Assembly (NCBI GenBank): GCA_033344915.1
Contig: JAWPML010000001.1
Coordinates: forward strand, 968,369 to 1,032,368
DNA length: 64,000 nt
DNA from: Acidimicrobiales bacterium
GTDB lineage: Bacteria; Actinomycetota; Acidimicrobiia; Acidimicrobiales; Aldehydirespiratoraceae
Reading direction: 5' to 3'
Within the stretch, counting starts at the first letter, position 1; each line of letters starts with the position of its first letter. Below are positions 8,241 to 16,041 of the stretch, in pieces. The notes beneath the pieces were generated by a model that worked only from the letters and a program-made list of their open reading frames with translations, ran no database searches and was not told the DNA's origin. Both the position numbers and the translations under genes were made by a program.

Positions 8241-9409
8241 CCGGTGCCCGTCTGGTCCACGTCACGACGACGGACATGAGCCTCGACTGGCTCCTGCGCC
8301 CACAGCTCGAGGCCTTCGGGCGGGCCGGCTACGACGTCATCGGCGTGTCGGCGCCCGGCCCCCACGTGGCATCACTCGAGGCCGCCGGTATCCGCCACGT
8401 GGCCGTGCCGTCGCTGACGCGGGCGATGTCCCCGGCGCAGGATCTCCGCGCGCTCAACGACCTCCGGCGTGTGTTCCGCCGGCTCTCGCCCGACATCGTC
8501 CACACGCACAACCCGAAGCCGGGGGTCCTCGGTCGCGTCGCTGCGCGGGCGGCCGGCGTGCCCCACGTCGTCAACACCGTCCACGGCCTCTACGCCCTGC
8601 CCGAGGACCGGTTCGCCAAGCGGGCCCTGGTCTACGGACTCGAACGCCTGGCGACGACGTGCTCGGACGCCGAACTCCTCCAGAACGAGGAGGACGTGGA
8701 TGCCCTCCGACACGCCGGCGTGCCCCATCGCAAGATGACGGTGCTCGGTAACGGTGTCGATCTCGCCCGCTTCGATCCGGCCGCCGTCGACCCCGGCACC
8801 CGCGACCGGCTTCGGTCCGCATGGGGGATCGGCCCGGACACCACGGTGATCGGCGTCGTCGGCCGCCTCGTGTGGGAGAAGGGCTACCGGACGGTCTTCG
8901 CCGCGGCGGAGCGGCTCCGCGATCGTGACTGCCGGTTCGTCGTCGTCGGCCCCGACGAACCGGACAAGGTCGGGGCGGTGGACGCCGAGGCCCGCGCCGC
9001 GGCGGAGGCCGCCGGCGTGGTGTTCCTCGGCCGGCGAGACGACATGGTGGACCTCTACGCGGCGTTCGACGTGTTCGCCCTCGCTTCGCACCGGGAGGGA
9101 TTCCCCCGCTCGGCGATGGAGGCTTCGGCCATGGGACTGCCGGTTGTCGCGTCGGACGTCCGGGGGTGCCGCCAGGTGGTCGCCCACGGCCGCACCGGTG
9201 CGCTGTTCGCCGTCGGCGACGTGGACGCGTTCGCTCGCGCTCTCGTCCCGCTCATCGAAAACGACGATCGCCGTCGCCGGACGGGAGCGGCCGCCCGCGA
9301 GCGGGCGTGCCGGTACTTCGACGAGCGTGACGTGATCGCCACGACGCTGCGGACCTATGACTGGCTGCTGGCCCGTCAGCGGGCCGGCGTGGCCGTCGCC
9401 TCGGCGTAG
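8237..9409 (+). CDS. GT4 glycosyltransferase, PglA-like
   Basis: The 390-residue GT-B enzyme has an acceptor domain (VHTHNPKPGVLGRVAARAAG) and a donor domain with SHREGFPRSAMEASAMGLP followed by VVASDVRGCRQVV. That combination is common in PglA-like enzymes, which add the second sugar to a lipid-linked bacillosamine. ATG 8237 overlaps the deacetylase stop by four bases. Its 3' end overlaps the convergent glycosyltransferase by 34 bases. The PglA-like role is inferred from the neighbourhood. Confidence 0.88.
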   Translation: MTGARLVHVTTTDMSLDWLLRPQLEAFGRAGYDVIGVSAPGPHVASLEAAGIRHVAVPSLTRAMSPAQDLRALNDLRRVFRRLSPDIVHTHNPKPGVLGRVAARAAGVPHVVNTVHGLYALPEDRFAKRALVYGLERLATTCSDAELLQNEEDVDALRHAGVPHRKMTVLGNGVDLARFDPAAVDPGTRDRLRSAWGIGPDTTVIGVVGRLVWEKGYRTVFAAAERLRDRDCRFVVVGPDEPDKVGAVDAEARAAAEAAGVVFLGRRDDMVDLYAAFDVFALASHREGFPRSAMEASAMGLPVVASDVRGCRQVVAHGRTGALFAVGDVDAFARALVPLIENDDRRRRTGAAARERACRYFDERDVIATTLRTYDWLLARQRAGVAVASA

Positions 9410-10491
9410 ACTGCCTCGATCTCGCCCACGGCGCGGTCGATGGAGAAATGGGCGGCCCGGGCCGACGCGGCCGCGCCCAGACGGGAGCGGAGTGTTTCGT
9501 CGCTCGCCAGCTGCACATGGTTGGCCGCGAGCGCGGCGGCATCGCCCACTGCGCAGATGAGGCCGGCGTCCCCGGCGCCGTCGGCCACGCCGCCGGCATC
9601 GGTGGCGGCGACCGGCAGGCCGAGCGCCATCGCTTCCATCATCGCGACGGGCAGACCTTCGTGGGTCGAGGAGAGTGTGAAGATGTCGGCCCCGCTCAGC
9701 ACCCGCGGGGCGTCGGATCGGTAGCCGAGCGCCCGGAAGCGGTCACCGAGATCGGCCGCGGCGATCCATCCGTCCAGTTCGTCGGCGAGGGGACCCTGAC
9801 CGATCAGGACGTAGCGCAAACGGTCGTCGTCGCGGCAGGCGAGGCGGGCGGCCTCGACGAGGACGTCGAGTGACTTCTCGCGGCGCAGGTTCGCGACGCA
9901 GGCGACGACGACGTCATCGGCGGCGAGGCCGAGCTCGGCGCGCACCCCGTTCCGGTCGGCCGCCGCCATGACCGCCCGCGTGTCGATCCCGTGCTCGATC
10001 ACCCGGACCTGGCCGGACGACGCACCTCGGATGGTGGACGCGACGTCCGCGCTGACGGCGATGGTCGCGGCCTCGAAACGGATGGTGAGCCGGTTCGCCA
10101 GGCGGGTGAGGCGATGATGGCGCGGCCAGCGGTTGTGTTCCGTGCCCACCACCACGGGTCGAGCGGCCCTCGGCACCGTGCGCACCAGGAGCCGGCCGAT
10201 CGCCGCGAGTGCCGGTGAATGGATGTGGAGCACGTCGACCGGGTCGGTCCGCAGGAGCCGTCGGAGCCGTCCCATCCACCCGAGGCGCGCCGCGCTCGCG
10301 GACTCGAGGCAGTCCACCCGCACGCCTGCGGCCTGCAGCTCGGGGACCAGATGGTCCTTGGCGGGCACGAGGTAGGCGACGCGCTGGCGGGTCGACGCCC
10401 CATTTGCCGTGGCCTGGGCGACGACCAGGCGTTCGGCCCCGCCGGGGCCCAGTCCTTTGAGCAGGTGGAGTACTCGGACGGGGGAGGTCAC
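9376..10491 (-). CDS. GT4 glycosyltransferase
   Basis: The 371-residue GT-B enzyme starts VRVLHLLKGLGPGGAERLV, the usual GT4 N-terminus with its GGAE loop. The donor site is SSTHEGLPVAMMEAMALGLP. The GTG start at 10491 overlaps the stop of the aminotransferase gene (GTGA), so the two are translated together. In-frame codons upstream of this GTG lie inside the aminotransferase gene and were not used. Confidence 0.9.
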   Translation of the reverse strand: MTSPVRVLHLLKGLGPGGAERLVVAQATANGASTRQRVAYLVPAKDHLVPELQAAGVRVDCLESASAARLGWMGRLRRLLRTDPVDVLHIHSPALAAIGRLLVRTVPRAARPVVVGTEHNRWPRHHRLTRLANRLTIRFEAATIAVSADVASTIRGASSGQVRVIEHGIDTRAVMAAADRNGVRAELGLAADDVVVACVANLRREKSLDVLVEAARLACRDDDRLRYVLIGQGPLADELDGWIAAADLGDRFRALGYRSDAPRVLSGADIFTLSSTHEGLPVAMMEAMALGLPVAATDAGGVADGAGDAGLICAVGDAAALAANHVQLASDETLRSRLGAAASARAAHFSIDRAVGEIEAVYAEATATPAR

Positions 10492-11609
10492 GGGAGCGCG
10501 GACAGCACGGCATCGACGACGCGATCCACGTCGGCGTCCGTCATCGAGGAACCGCTCGGGAGACACACGCCGGTCGCGAAGGCGGCTTCACACACCGCAC
10601 CACCGAACATCGGCGCGCCGGTGAACACGGGCTGCAGGTGCATCGGCTTCCACGCCGGGCGCGCCTCGGCATCCACGGCCTCGACCGCGGCGATGACGTC
10701 GCCCGGCGTCGTGCCCGAGGTGGCGGCGAAGCAGGCGACGGTGAGCCAGTGGTTCGGCTGCCCGCGGGGGTCCAGCGGGTTGAGTCCCACGCCGGGACGC
10801 CCGTCGAGAGCGTCGGCGTAGCGGGTGCGGATCGCGGCTCGGCGAGCGATCATCTCGGGGAGTCGGGAAACCTGCCCCCGGCCGATCGCGGCGAGCACGT
10901 TCGAGAGTCGGTAGTTGTAGCCGACCTCGGTGTGCTCGTAGTGCAGGGCGGGCTGGCGGGCCTGCGTCGACAGATGGCGGATGCGGTCGACGACGGCCCG
11001 GTCGGGCGCGACGACCATGCCGCCGCCGCCGGTGGTCATCAGCTTGTTGCCGTTGAAGCTGAAGACACCGATGTCGCCGAACGAGCCGGCCGGATCGCCG
11101 CCGAAGGTCGCGCCCACCGCTTCAGCGGCGTCCTCGATCAGCGGGATCCCGTGACGGTCACAGAGGCTCCGGATGTCCGCATGGTCCGCGCACTGGCCGT
11201 AGAGGTCGACGGTCACGACGGCGCCCACCCGGCGGCCCGCCTCGTGGGCGGCGTCGACGGCCTCGGCGACGAGGGCCGGGTCGAGATTCCACGTCGCCGC
11301 CTCACTGTCCACGAACCAGGGCTCGGCGCCGACATAGCGCACGGCGTTGGCGGTGGCCGCGAAGGTGAACGAGGGCACGATCACGACATCGCCCGCCCGG
11401 ACCTCGCTCACCACCAGGGCGAGATGGAGCCCGGCACTGCCGCTGCTGAGCGCCACGGCGTGGTCGTGGCCGAGCGCGGTGGCGAACTCCTCCTCGAATG
11501 CCGTGAGATCCGGACCCACCGGCGCGACCCAGTTCGCGTCGAACGCGCCGAGCAGCAGATCCCGCTCGACATCGGTCATGTGCGGGGGTGACAAATGGAT
11601 GCGGCCCAT
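10488..11609 (-). CDS. DegT/DnrJ/EryC1/StrS aminotransferase, PglE/LegC-like
   Basis: This 373-residue PLP enzyme of fold type I aminates 4-keto nucleotide sugars. Lys189 in SFNGNKLMTTGGGG is the PLP Schiff-base lysine. IEDAAEAVGA (158-167) holds the PLP-binding acidic residue, and SSGSAGLHLAL binds the phosphate. The SFNGNK form, rather than SFHxxK, is usual for PglE and LegC. With the CapD-like dehydratase and PglD-like acetyltransferase it could complete UDP-di-N-acetylbacillosamine synthesis. ATG 11609 follows GAAGGA. Ends and starts overlap with the downstream GT4 gene. Confidence 0.92.
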   Translation of the reverse strand: MGRIHLSPPHMTDVERDLLLGAFDANWVAPVGPDLTAFEEEFATALGHDHAVALSSGSAGLHLALVVSEVRAGDVVIVPSFTFAATANAVRYVGAEPWFVDSEAATWNLDPALVAEAVDAAHEAGRRVGAVVTVDLYGQCADHADIRSLCDRHGIPLIEDAAEAVGATFGGDPAGSFGDIGVFSFNGNKLMTTGGGGMVVAPDRAVVDRIRHLSTQARQPALHYEHTEVGYNYRLSNVLAAIGRGQVSRLPEMIARRAAIRTRYADALDGRPGVGLNPLDPRGQPNHWLTVACFAATSGTTPGDVIAAVEAVDAEARPAWKPMHLQPVFTGAPMFGGAVCEAAFATGVCLPSGSSMTDADVDRVVDAVLSALP

Positions 11610-11735
11610 TGGGTCCTTCGGCTCATGTAGGCGGATTACGTGCCGACAGGCAAAGCGTCGCACAAGCACAGCCCGTTCTCGCGTCTTCGAGGGAGACGAG
11701 AGAGGGGCCCGACGGGTGGGCGAGACCACGAACAC

Positions 11736-13475
11736 ATGGAACCCCAGCAGCTGATCCGCACGATTCGACGCCGTTGGCGTCCGCTCGTCCTGCTCGCCGT
11801 CGTCGGCGCCTCACTCGGGGCCGCCAGCGCCGCGGTGGCGGAGGACGCCGCCCCGGCACCGGTGCCCACGGTGTACTACGACGCGTGCCACACACTGCTC
11901 GTCGATTCGTCGTTGTCGCGGATCCACGAGGTCGTCGACCCGAACCTGGCCCAGACCGCCCAGCGCGTGACCCAGGGCGACATCCCCGCCCAGACGGCCG
12001 AGACGTTGGGCGTCGATGCCGGGACCCTCCAGACGCAGGTCCGGGTCGCGGTCCGCAACGACATCCAGAGCCTCACGGTCTGCACGGTCAATCCCACGCC
12101 GGCCGGCGCCGAGGCGGGCGCGGATGCGTTCGCCGCGAGCCTGATCGCGTTCCTCGAGGACGGCGCCGACACCATGCACGCGGAGCGGATCGAACGAGCC
12201 GCCGGCGAACTCGAGATCGCCACGGCGTGCTTCACCAGTGCCCAGGCCGCGATCGACGCCGCCCTCGCCGCCGGTGGCGACTACGACAGCACCACGAGCC
12301 TGCGGATCGATCGCCAGGTCTGCAACAGCGATCTCCAGCGGGCGACGTCGGACCTCACCTCCTACGAACTCGCGGGACCACCGCGCGTCCCGCTCGAGAC
12401 GCTCGAGACCGGTTCGGCCGTGGAGATCAGCGAATCGCAGTACAACGCCCAGCTCCGCCGCGGCGCGGCAGGGGCCAACGTGGAGATGGGGATCGGCGAC
12501 TCGATCGGCACGGCCGGCACGACCGCACCCGCCTCCACCGGCGGCATGGAGATTCCCGACGGCCCCGTCCCGCGAGCCGGGGTGGGCGCCCTGCTGGGGG
12601 CGGCGATCGGGTTCGGGTTCGTCGTCTTCACCGAACGCCTCGATTCGAGGCTGCGCAGCAAGTCCGACGTCGAGGCGACCCTCGATCTCCCGGTGCTGGC
12701 CGAGATCCCGCCGCTGGTCCGGCGGGACCGCAAGTCCACCCGGATCGTCTCGCTCGAGGAGCCGCGCTCGCGCACGGCCGAGTCGTTCCGGGCCCTGCGC
12801 AGCGCCCTCGACTACGCCGACCGCATCGACCACGACCACGGCCGCGCCGGTGACGGTGCCCAGGTCGTCCTCGTCACCAGCGCCGGACCGAGCGAGGGCA
12901 AGACCACGACCGTCGCCAACCTCGCGACCGTCCTCGCCGAGGGTGACCGGCGGGTCCTCGCCGTCAACTGCGACTTCCGCCGCCCCCGTCTGCACCGCTA
13001 CCTGGGCGGCACCTCGAACCCCCAGCGCCTCAACGTGACCGACGTGCCCGGCGTGCAACTCGTCACCCAGGTGACCGACAACGACGGCGACGCCACGCCG
13101 AGCGACGTGGTCGGCGCCCAGCGGCGACTCGTGGAGCGGGCCCGCGAGCGCTTCGACGTCATCCTCCTGGACACGGCGCCGATCCTCACCACGAACGATG
13201 CCGCCGAACTGCTCGGCGTCGCGGACCATGTCGTGCTCGTCGTGAACGCGTCCGAGACGAAGGCCGAATCGGCGGCGCGCGCCTCGGAGTTGCTGGAGCG
13301 TCGCGGGCTCGCCCCGCTCGGCGTCGCCCTCGTCGGGGCCCGGGACGTGCCGAACGCGTCCGACTACTACTACAGCGACGGCGACCCGTACCTCGAGCCC
13401 TCCGCCCGTCGCCGTCGCCGCTCAACGTCCGACGACGTCGACGACGCCGTGGACGAGGAAGCCCTCAGTCGGTGA
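11736..13475 (+). CDS. Wzz-BY-kinase fusion for exopolysaccharide chain control
   Basis: The 579-residue protein has an N-terminal Wzz-like part with two membrane helices (about 14-32 and 285-305) around an extracytoplasmic loop, then a bacterial tyrosine kinase domain. Walker A is GPSEGKTTT (Lys389), Walker B is VILLDTAP, and YYYSDGDPY (544-552) is a short C-terminal tyrosine cluster for autophosphorylation. Walker A' reads AVNCDFRRP: Asn411 replaces the first Asp of the usual DxD. BY-kinases regulate polymer length and export. The gene is divergent from the aminotransferase operon and its stop overlaps the next start (GTGA). Confidence 0.9.
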   Translation: MEPQQLIRTIRRRWRPLVLLAVVGASLGAASAAVAEDAAPAPVPTVYYDACHTLLVDSSLSRIHEVVDPNLAQTAQRVTQGDIPAQTAETLGVDAGTLQTQVRVAVRNDIQSLTVCTVNPTPAGAEAGADAFAASLIAFLEDGADTMHAERIERAAGELEIATACFTSAQAAIDAALAAGGDYDSTTSLRIDRQVCNSDLQRATSDLTSYELAGPPRVPLETLETGSAVEISESQYNAQLRRGAAGANVEMGIGDSIGTAGTTAPASTGGMEIPDGPVPRAGVGALLGAAIGFGFVVFTERLDSRLRSKSDVEATLDLPVLAEIPPLVRRDRKSTRIVSLEEPRSRTAESFRALRSALDYADRIDHDHGRAGDGAQVVLVTSAGPSEGKTTTVANLATVLAEGDRRVLAVNCDFRRPRLHRYLGGTSNPQRLNVTDVPGVQLVTQVTDNDGDATPSDVVGAQRRLVERARERFDVILLDTAPILTTNDAAELLGVADHVVLVVNASETKAESAARASELLERRGLAPLGVALVGARDVPNASDYYYSDGDPYLEPSARRRRRSTSDDVDDAVDEEALSR

Positions 13476-14866
13476 TCCCGGTGGAACCGGCGATCCCGCG
13501 GCCCAGCGCCCGCCAACCGGTTCGTACGGGCAAACGACTCGCGTGGACGGTGCCGCTCGGCTGGGCGGCCTGCGGGTTCGCGCTCGTCGCCTTCGCGGCC
13601 GGTCCGGTGTTCGGTCGATCCTCGCTGCTGGGGACCCTCGTCGCCGCGCTCGCCGTGGCCGCACTGTCGCCGCTCTTCGGCCGGATCGGTCGCCGCTTCC
13701 CCGATCTGGAGATCGCCGGCCTGCTGCGGCTCTCCCTAGGGGTCAAGCTGCTCGCGACGCTGCCCCGCTTCGAGATGCGGGAGGACAGCGTCGACTACCA
13801 CCGCATCGGACAGAGGCTCGCGGAGAGCTTCCGCCGCCTCGACTTCACGGTCGACACCGGGCGGGAGGTTCCGGGCACGGGCACGGTTCGCTACGTGACG
13901 GGCCTGGTGGAGGTGTTCACCTTCGGCGACGAGTTCTCGACCTTCGTGATCTTCTCGCTGCTCGGGTTCCTCGGGCTGATCGGCTTCCTGCTGGCGTTTC
14001 GCGCCGGTCTGCCCGAACTCGACGGGAAGCGGTACGCGATCCTGCTGCTGTTCTGGCCGTCCCTCGTGTACTGGCCGTCCAGCATCGGCAAGGAATCGCT
14101 GATGCTTCTCTCCCTCGGTGTCCTCGCCTACGGCGCGGCCCGGTTGATGCAGGGGGAGATGCGCGCCTTCGGCATGGTGGCCGTCGGCCTGCTCGGAGCG
14201 GGTCTGATCCGGCCCCACGTCGCGCTCATCGCGGTGACGGCTCTCATCATCGCGTTGGTCATCCGTGCGCCCGGCCGGGGGATGCTCGGCAACTTCGGCC
14301 GGTTCTCCCTCATCGGCCTGCTCCTCGTGGGTGGTTCGGTTGCGTCCGACGCCGTCGAATCCCTCCTCGACATCGACGGGCTCAACCCGTCCGGTCTGTC
14401 GGCCGCGCTCGATCTCGTGAACAGCCGATCGTCGCAGGGTGGGTCCTTCTTCACGGCCGCCCGCATCGACGGCCCGTCGGAGTACCCGTGGGGGTTCGTG
14501 ACGGTCCTTTTCCGACCCCTGCCTCATGAGGCATCGTCGATGGCGATGATCGTGACGTCGCTGGAGGCGATGGTGCTGGCCGTGCTCGTGCTCGCGTCCG
14601 TGCCCCGACTAATTGCCGCGGCGCGCACCATCCGCGACGAGGCCTACATCGCCTACGCGGTCGGGTTCACGCTGGTCTTCGTCTATCTGTTCTCCGCCAT
14701 CGGGAACTTCGGCATCCTCGTTCGTCAGCGGGTGATGACGGTGCCGCTCGTGTTGCTCGTCGTTGCGTTGCCGACGGCGAAGGAGCGTGTCCGTGAGCGT
14801 CGCCGTCCCGACCACGGGGTGGCGCCAGAGAACGCCCGTCGGCCGACCTCGGAGGTCGTGTCATGA
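13472..14866 (+). CDS. Polytopic membrane protein of the exopolysaccharide locus
   Basis: The 464-residue protein has about ten to twelve hydrophobic segments and a basic C-terminal tail. Features include FWPSLVYWPSSIGKESL after the middle helices, a stretch seen in unnamed membrane proteins of polysaccharide loci. A Wzy-like polymerase or sugar-transfer role is possible but not proven. The GTG start overlaps the BY-kinase stop by four bases, so the products are probably made together. Its end lies inside a 14-base tandem duplication. Confidence 0.8.
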   Translation: MIPVEPAIPRPSARQPVRTGKRLAWTVPLGWAACGFALVAFAAGPVFGRSSLLGTLVAALAVAALSPLFGRIGRRFPDLEIAGLLRLSLGVKLLATLPRFEMREDSVDYHRIGQRLAESFRRLDFTVDTGREVPGTGTVRYVTGLVEVFTFGDEFSTFVIFSLLGFLGLIGFLLAFRAGLPELDGKRYAILLLFWPSLVYWPSSIGKESLMLLSLGVLAYGAARLMQGEMRAFGMVAVGLLGAGLIRPHVALIAVTALIIALVIRAPGRGMLGNFGRFSLIGLLLVGGSVASDAVESLLDIDGLNPSGLSAALDLVNSRSSQGGSFFTAARIDGPSEYPWGFVTVLFRPLPHEASSMAMIVTSLEAMVLAVLVLASVPRLIAAARTIRDEAYIAYAVGFTLVFVYLFSAIGNFGILVRQRVMTVPLVLLVVALPTAKERVRERRRPDHGVAPENARRPTSEVVS

Positions 14867-14882
14867 GAGTCGTGTCATGAGA
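14855..14882. repeat. Perfect 14-base tandem duplication at a gene junction
   Basis: GTCGTGTCATGAGA occurs twice without a gap (14855-14868 and 14869-14882). The first copy carries the stop of the membrane protein and the second carries the ATG of the PqqD-HprK gene. A single copy would give an ATGA overlap of the kind common in this window. Confidence 0.9.
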
Positions 14883-16037
14883 ACTGCACCGGTTGCCGCC
14901 CCGCAGCCCCACCGTCGTGTCGTCGCGGCCCCGCTCGGTGACCATCTCGCCCTCTTCCACCTCGACACGCGTCGACTGCATCTGCTCAACGGGTCGGCCG
15001 CCGCCATCTGGCAGGCCCTCCCGGGGGTGGACACCGTCGGCGAGCTCACGGTGCGCCTCGGCGACGACTTCGGCGTCGATCCGCTCGCGATCCGGCGCGA
15101 TGTCGAGCACTCGCTCGATCAGCTCCGCGCCGACGGGTTGCTCTGTGTGGACGACCGGTTCGCGCCGGCGCGTCCGACGGCGCCGTCGACGTTCGTGCCC
15201 GGCCGGGAAGCCGACGGCGCCCGCGGCTGCTTCGCGGCGCTGGATGCCCGCGTGCGCCTGTGCAGCGACGATGCCGAGATCGGGGCCGTCGTTGCCGCCG
15301 TACTCGCACCCCTCGCGTCCGACGACACCCCGACCCACGAGATCTCGATCCGGGCCGGGGAGAACGGTGCGTGGCTCCTGCGGGTCGACGACGGCGCCAC
15401 GGCCTCGATGGCATCACCGCTGTCGATCGTGCTGCGGGCGGTGGCGGAGATCAACAATCTCGCGGTGGCGTCCGTGCCCGACCATCTGGTGTTCCACGCC
15501 GGCGCCGTCGCTCGCGACGGTGCGGCCGTACTGCTCCCCGCAGCCTCCAACCACGGGAAGTCCACGCTGACGACCGCCCTCGTGCGGGCCGGGATGGACT
15601 ATCTGACCGACGAGGCGGCGGCCGTCGGCCCCGACGAGATGGTGCGACCGTACGCGAAGGCCATCGCCCTCGACCCCGGATCGTTCCCGTTGTTCTCGGA
15701 CCTGGCCCCCGCGCCCGACAAGGTGGGCCTGGCCCGCGCCATCGCGTGTCGCGAGTGGCACATCGCCCCCGACCGGCTCGGATCGGTCGGGGAGTCGAGT
15801 CGGATCACGGCGATCGTCTGTCCCCACTGGCGCGCCGGTGCATCGACGCGGGTCACCGAGATCGCCGCCGACGAGGCGCTGCACCTCCTGCTCGGCGAGA
15901 CGTTCGACTTCGCGCCCGGCGGACAAGCGGTCTTCGAACGGCTGGTTCGGCTGGTCGACGACGTGCCCGTCTACCGCTTGGGCTACGGCGAGCTCGCCGA
16001 GGCCGTCGTCGCGGTCGAGCGCATTCTCGCCGAGTAG
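14877..16037 (+). CDS. PqqD-like domain fused to an HPr-kinase-related domain
   Basis: The 386-residue protein begins with a PqqD-like small domain (about 15-90; FHLDTRRLHLLNGSAAAIW). It continues as an HprK/PEP-carboxykinase-like domain from about residue 200 (HAGAVARDGAAVLLP, then a P-loop NHGKST with Lys228). PqqD domains bind peptides for modifying enzymes, and HprK relatives phosphorylate proteins or peptides. The two are known as separate partners in the poorly understood HPr-rel-A system of polysaccharide loci; here they are joined. No precursor peptide or radical SAM gene is next to it. Start ATG 14877 follows the membrane-protein stop by ten bases. Confidence 0.8.
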   Translation: MRTAPVAAPQPHRRVVAAPLGDHLALFHLDTRRLHLLNGSAAAIWQALPGVDTVGELTVRLGDDFGVDPLAIRRDVEHSLDQLRADGLLCVDDRFAPARPTAPSTFVPGREADGARGCFAALDARVRLCSDDAEIGAVVAAVLAPLASDDTPTHEISIRAGENGAWLLRVDDGATASMASPLSIVLRAVAEINNLAVASVPDHLVFHAGAVARDGAAVLLPAASNHGKSTLTTALVRAGMDYLTDEAAAVGPDEMVRPYAKAIALDPGSFPLFSDLAPAPDKVGLARAIACREWHIAPDRLGSVGESSRITAIVCPHWRAGASTRVTEIAADEALHLLLGETFDFAPGGQAVFERLVRLVDDVPVYRLGYGELAEAVVAVERILAE

Positions 16038-16041
16038 GCGT

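Noticed and set aside
9376-9409. 3' overlaps between convergent genes as annotation errors
   Set aside because: Both partners keep family-typical C-termini; short convergent overlaps also occur at 2996-3080, 6434-6473 and 59332-59420.
14863-14880. ATG 14863 as start of the PqqD-HprK gene
   Set aside because: That frame ends after five codons (TGA at 14878-14880); the working start is the ATG 14877 in the second repeat copy.
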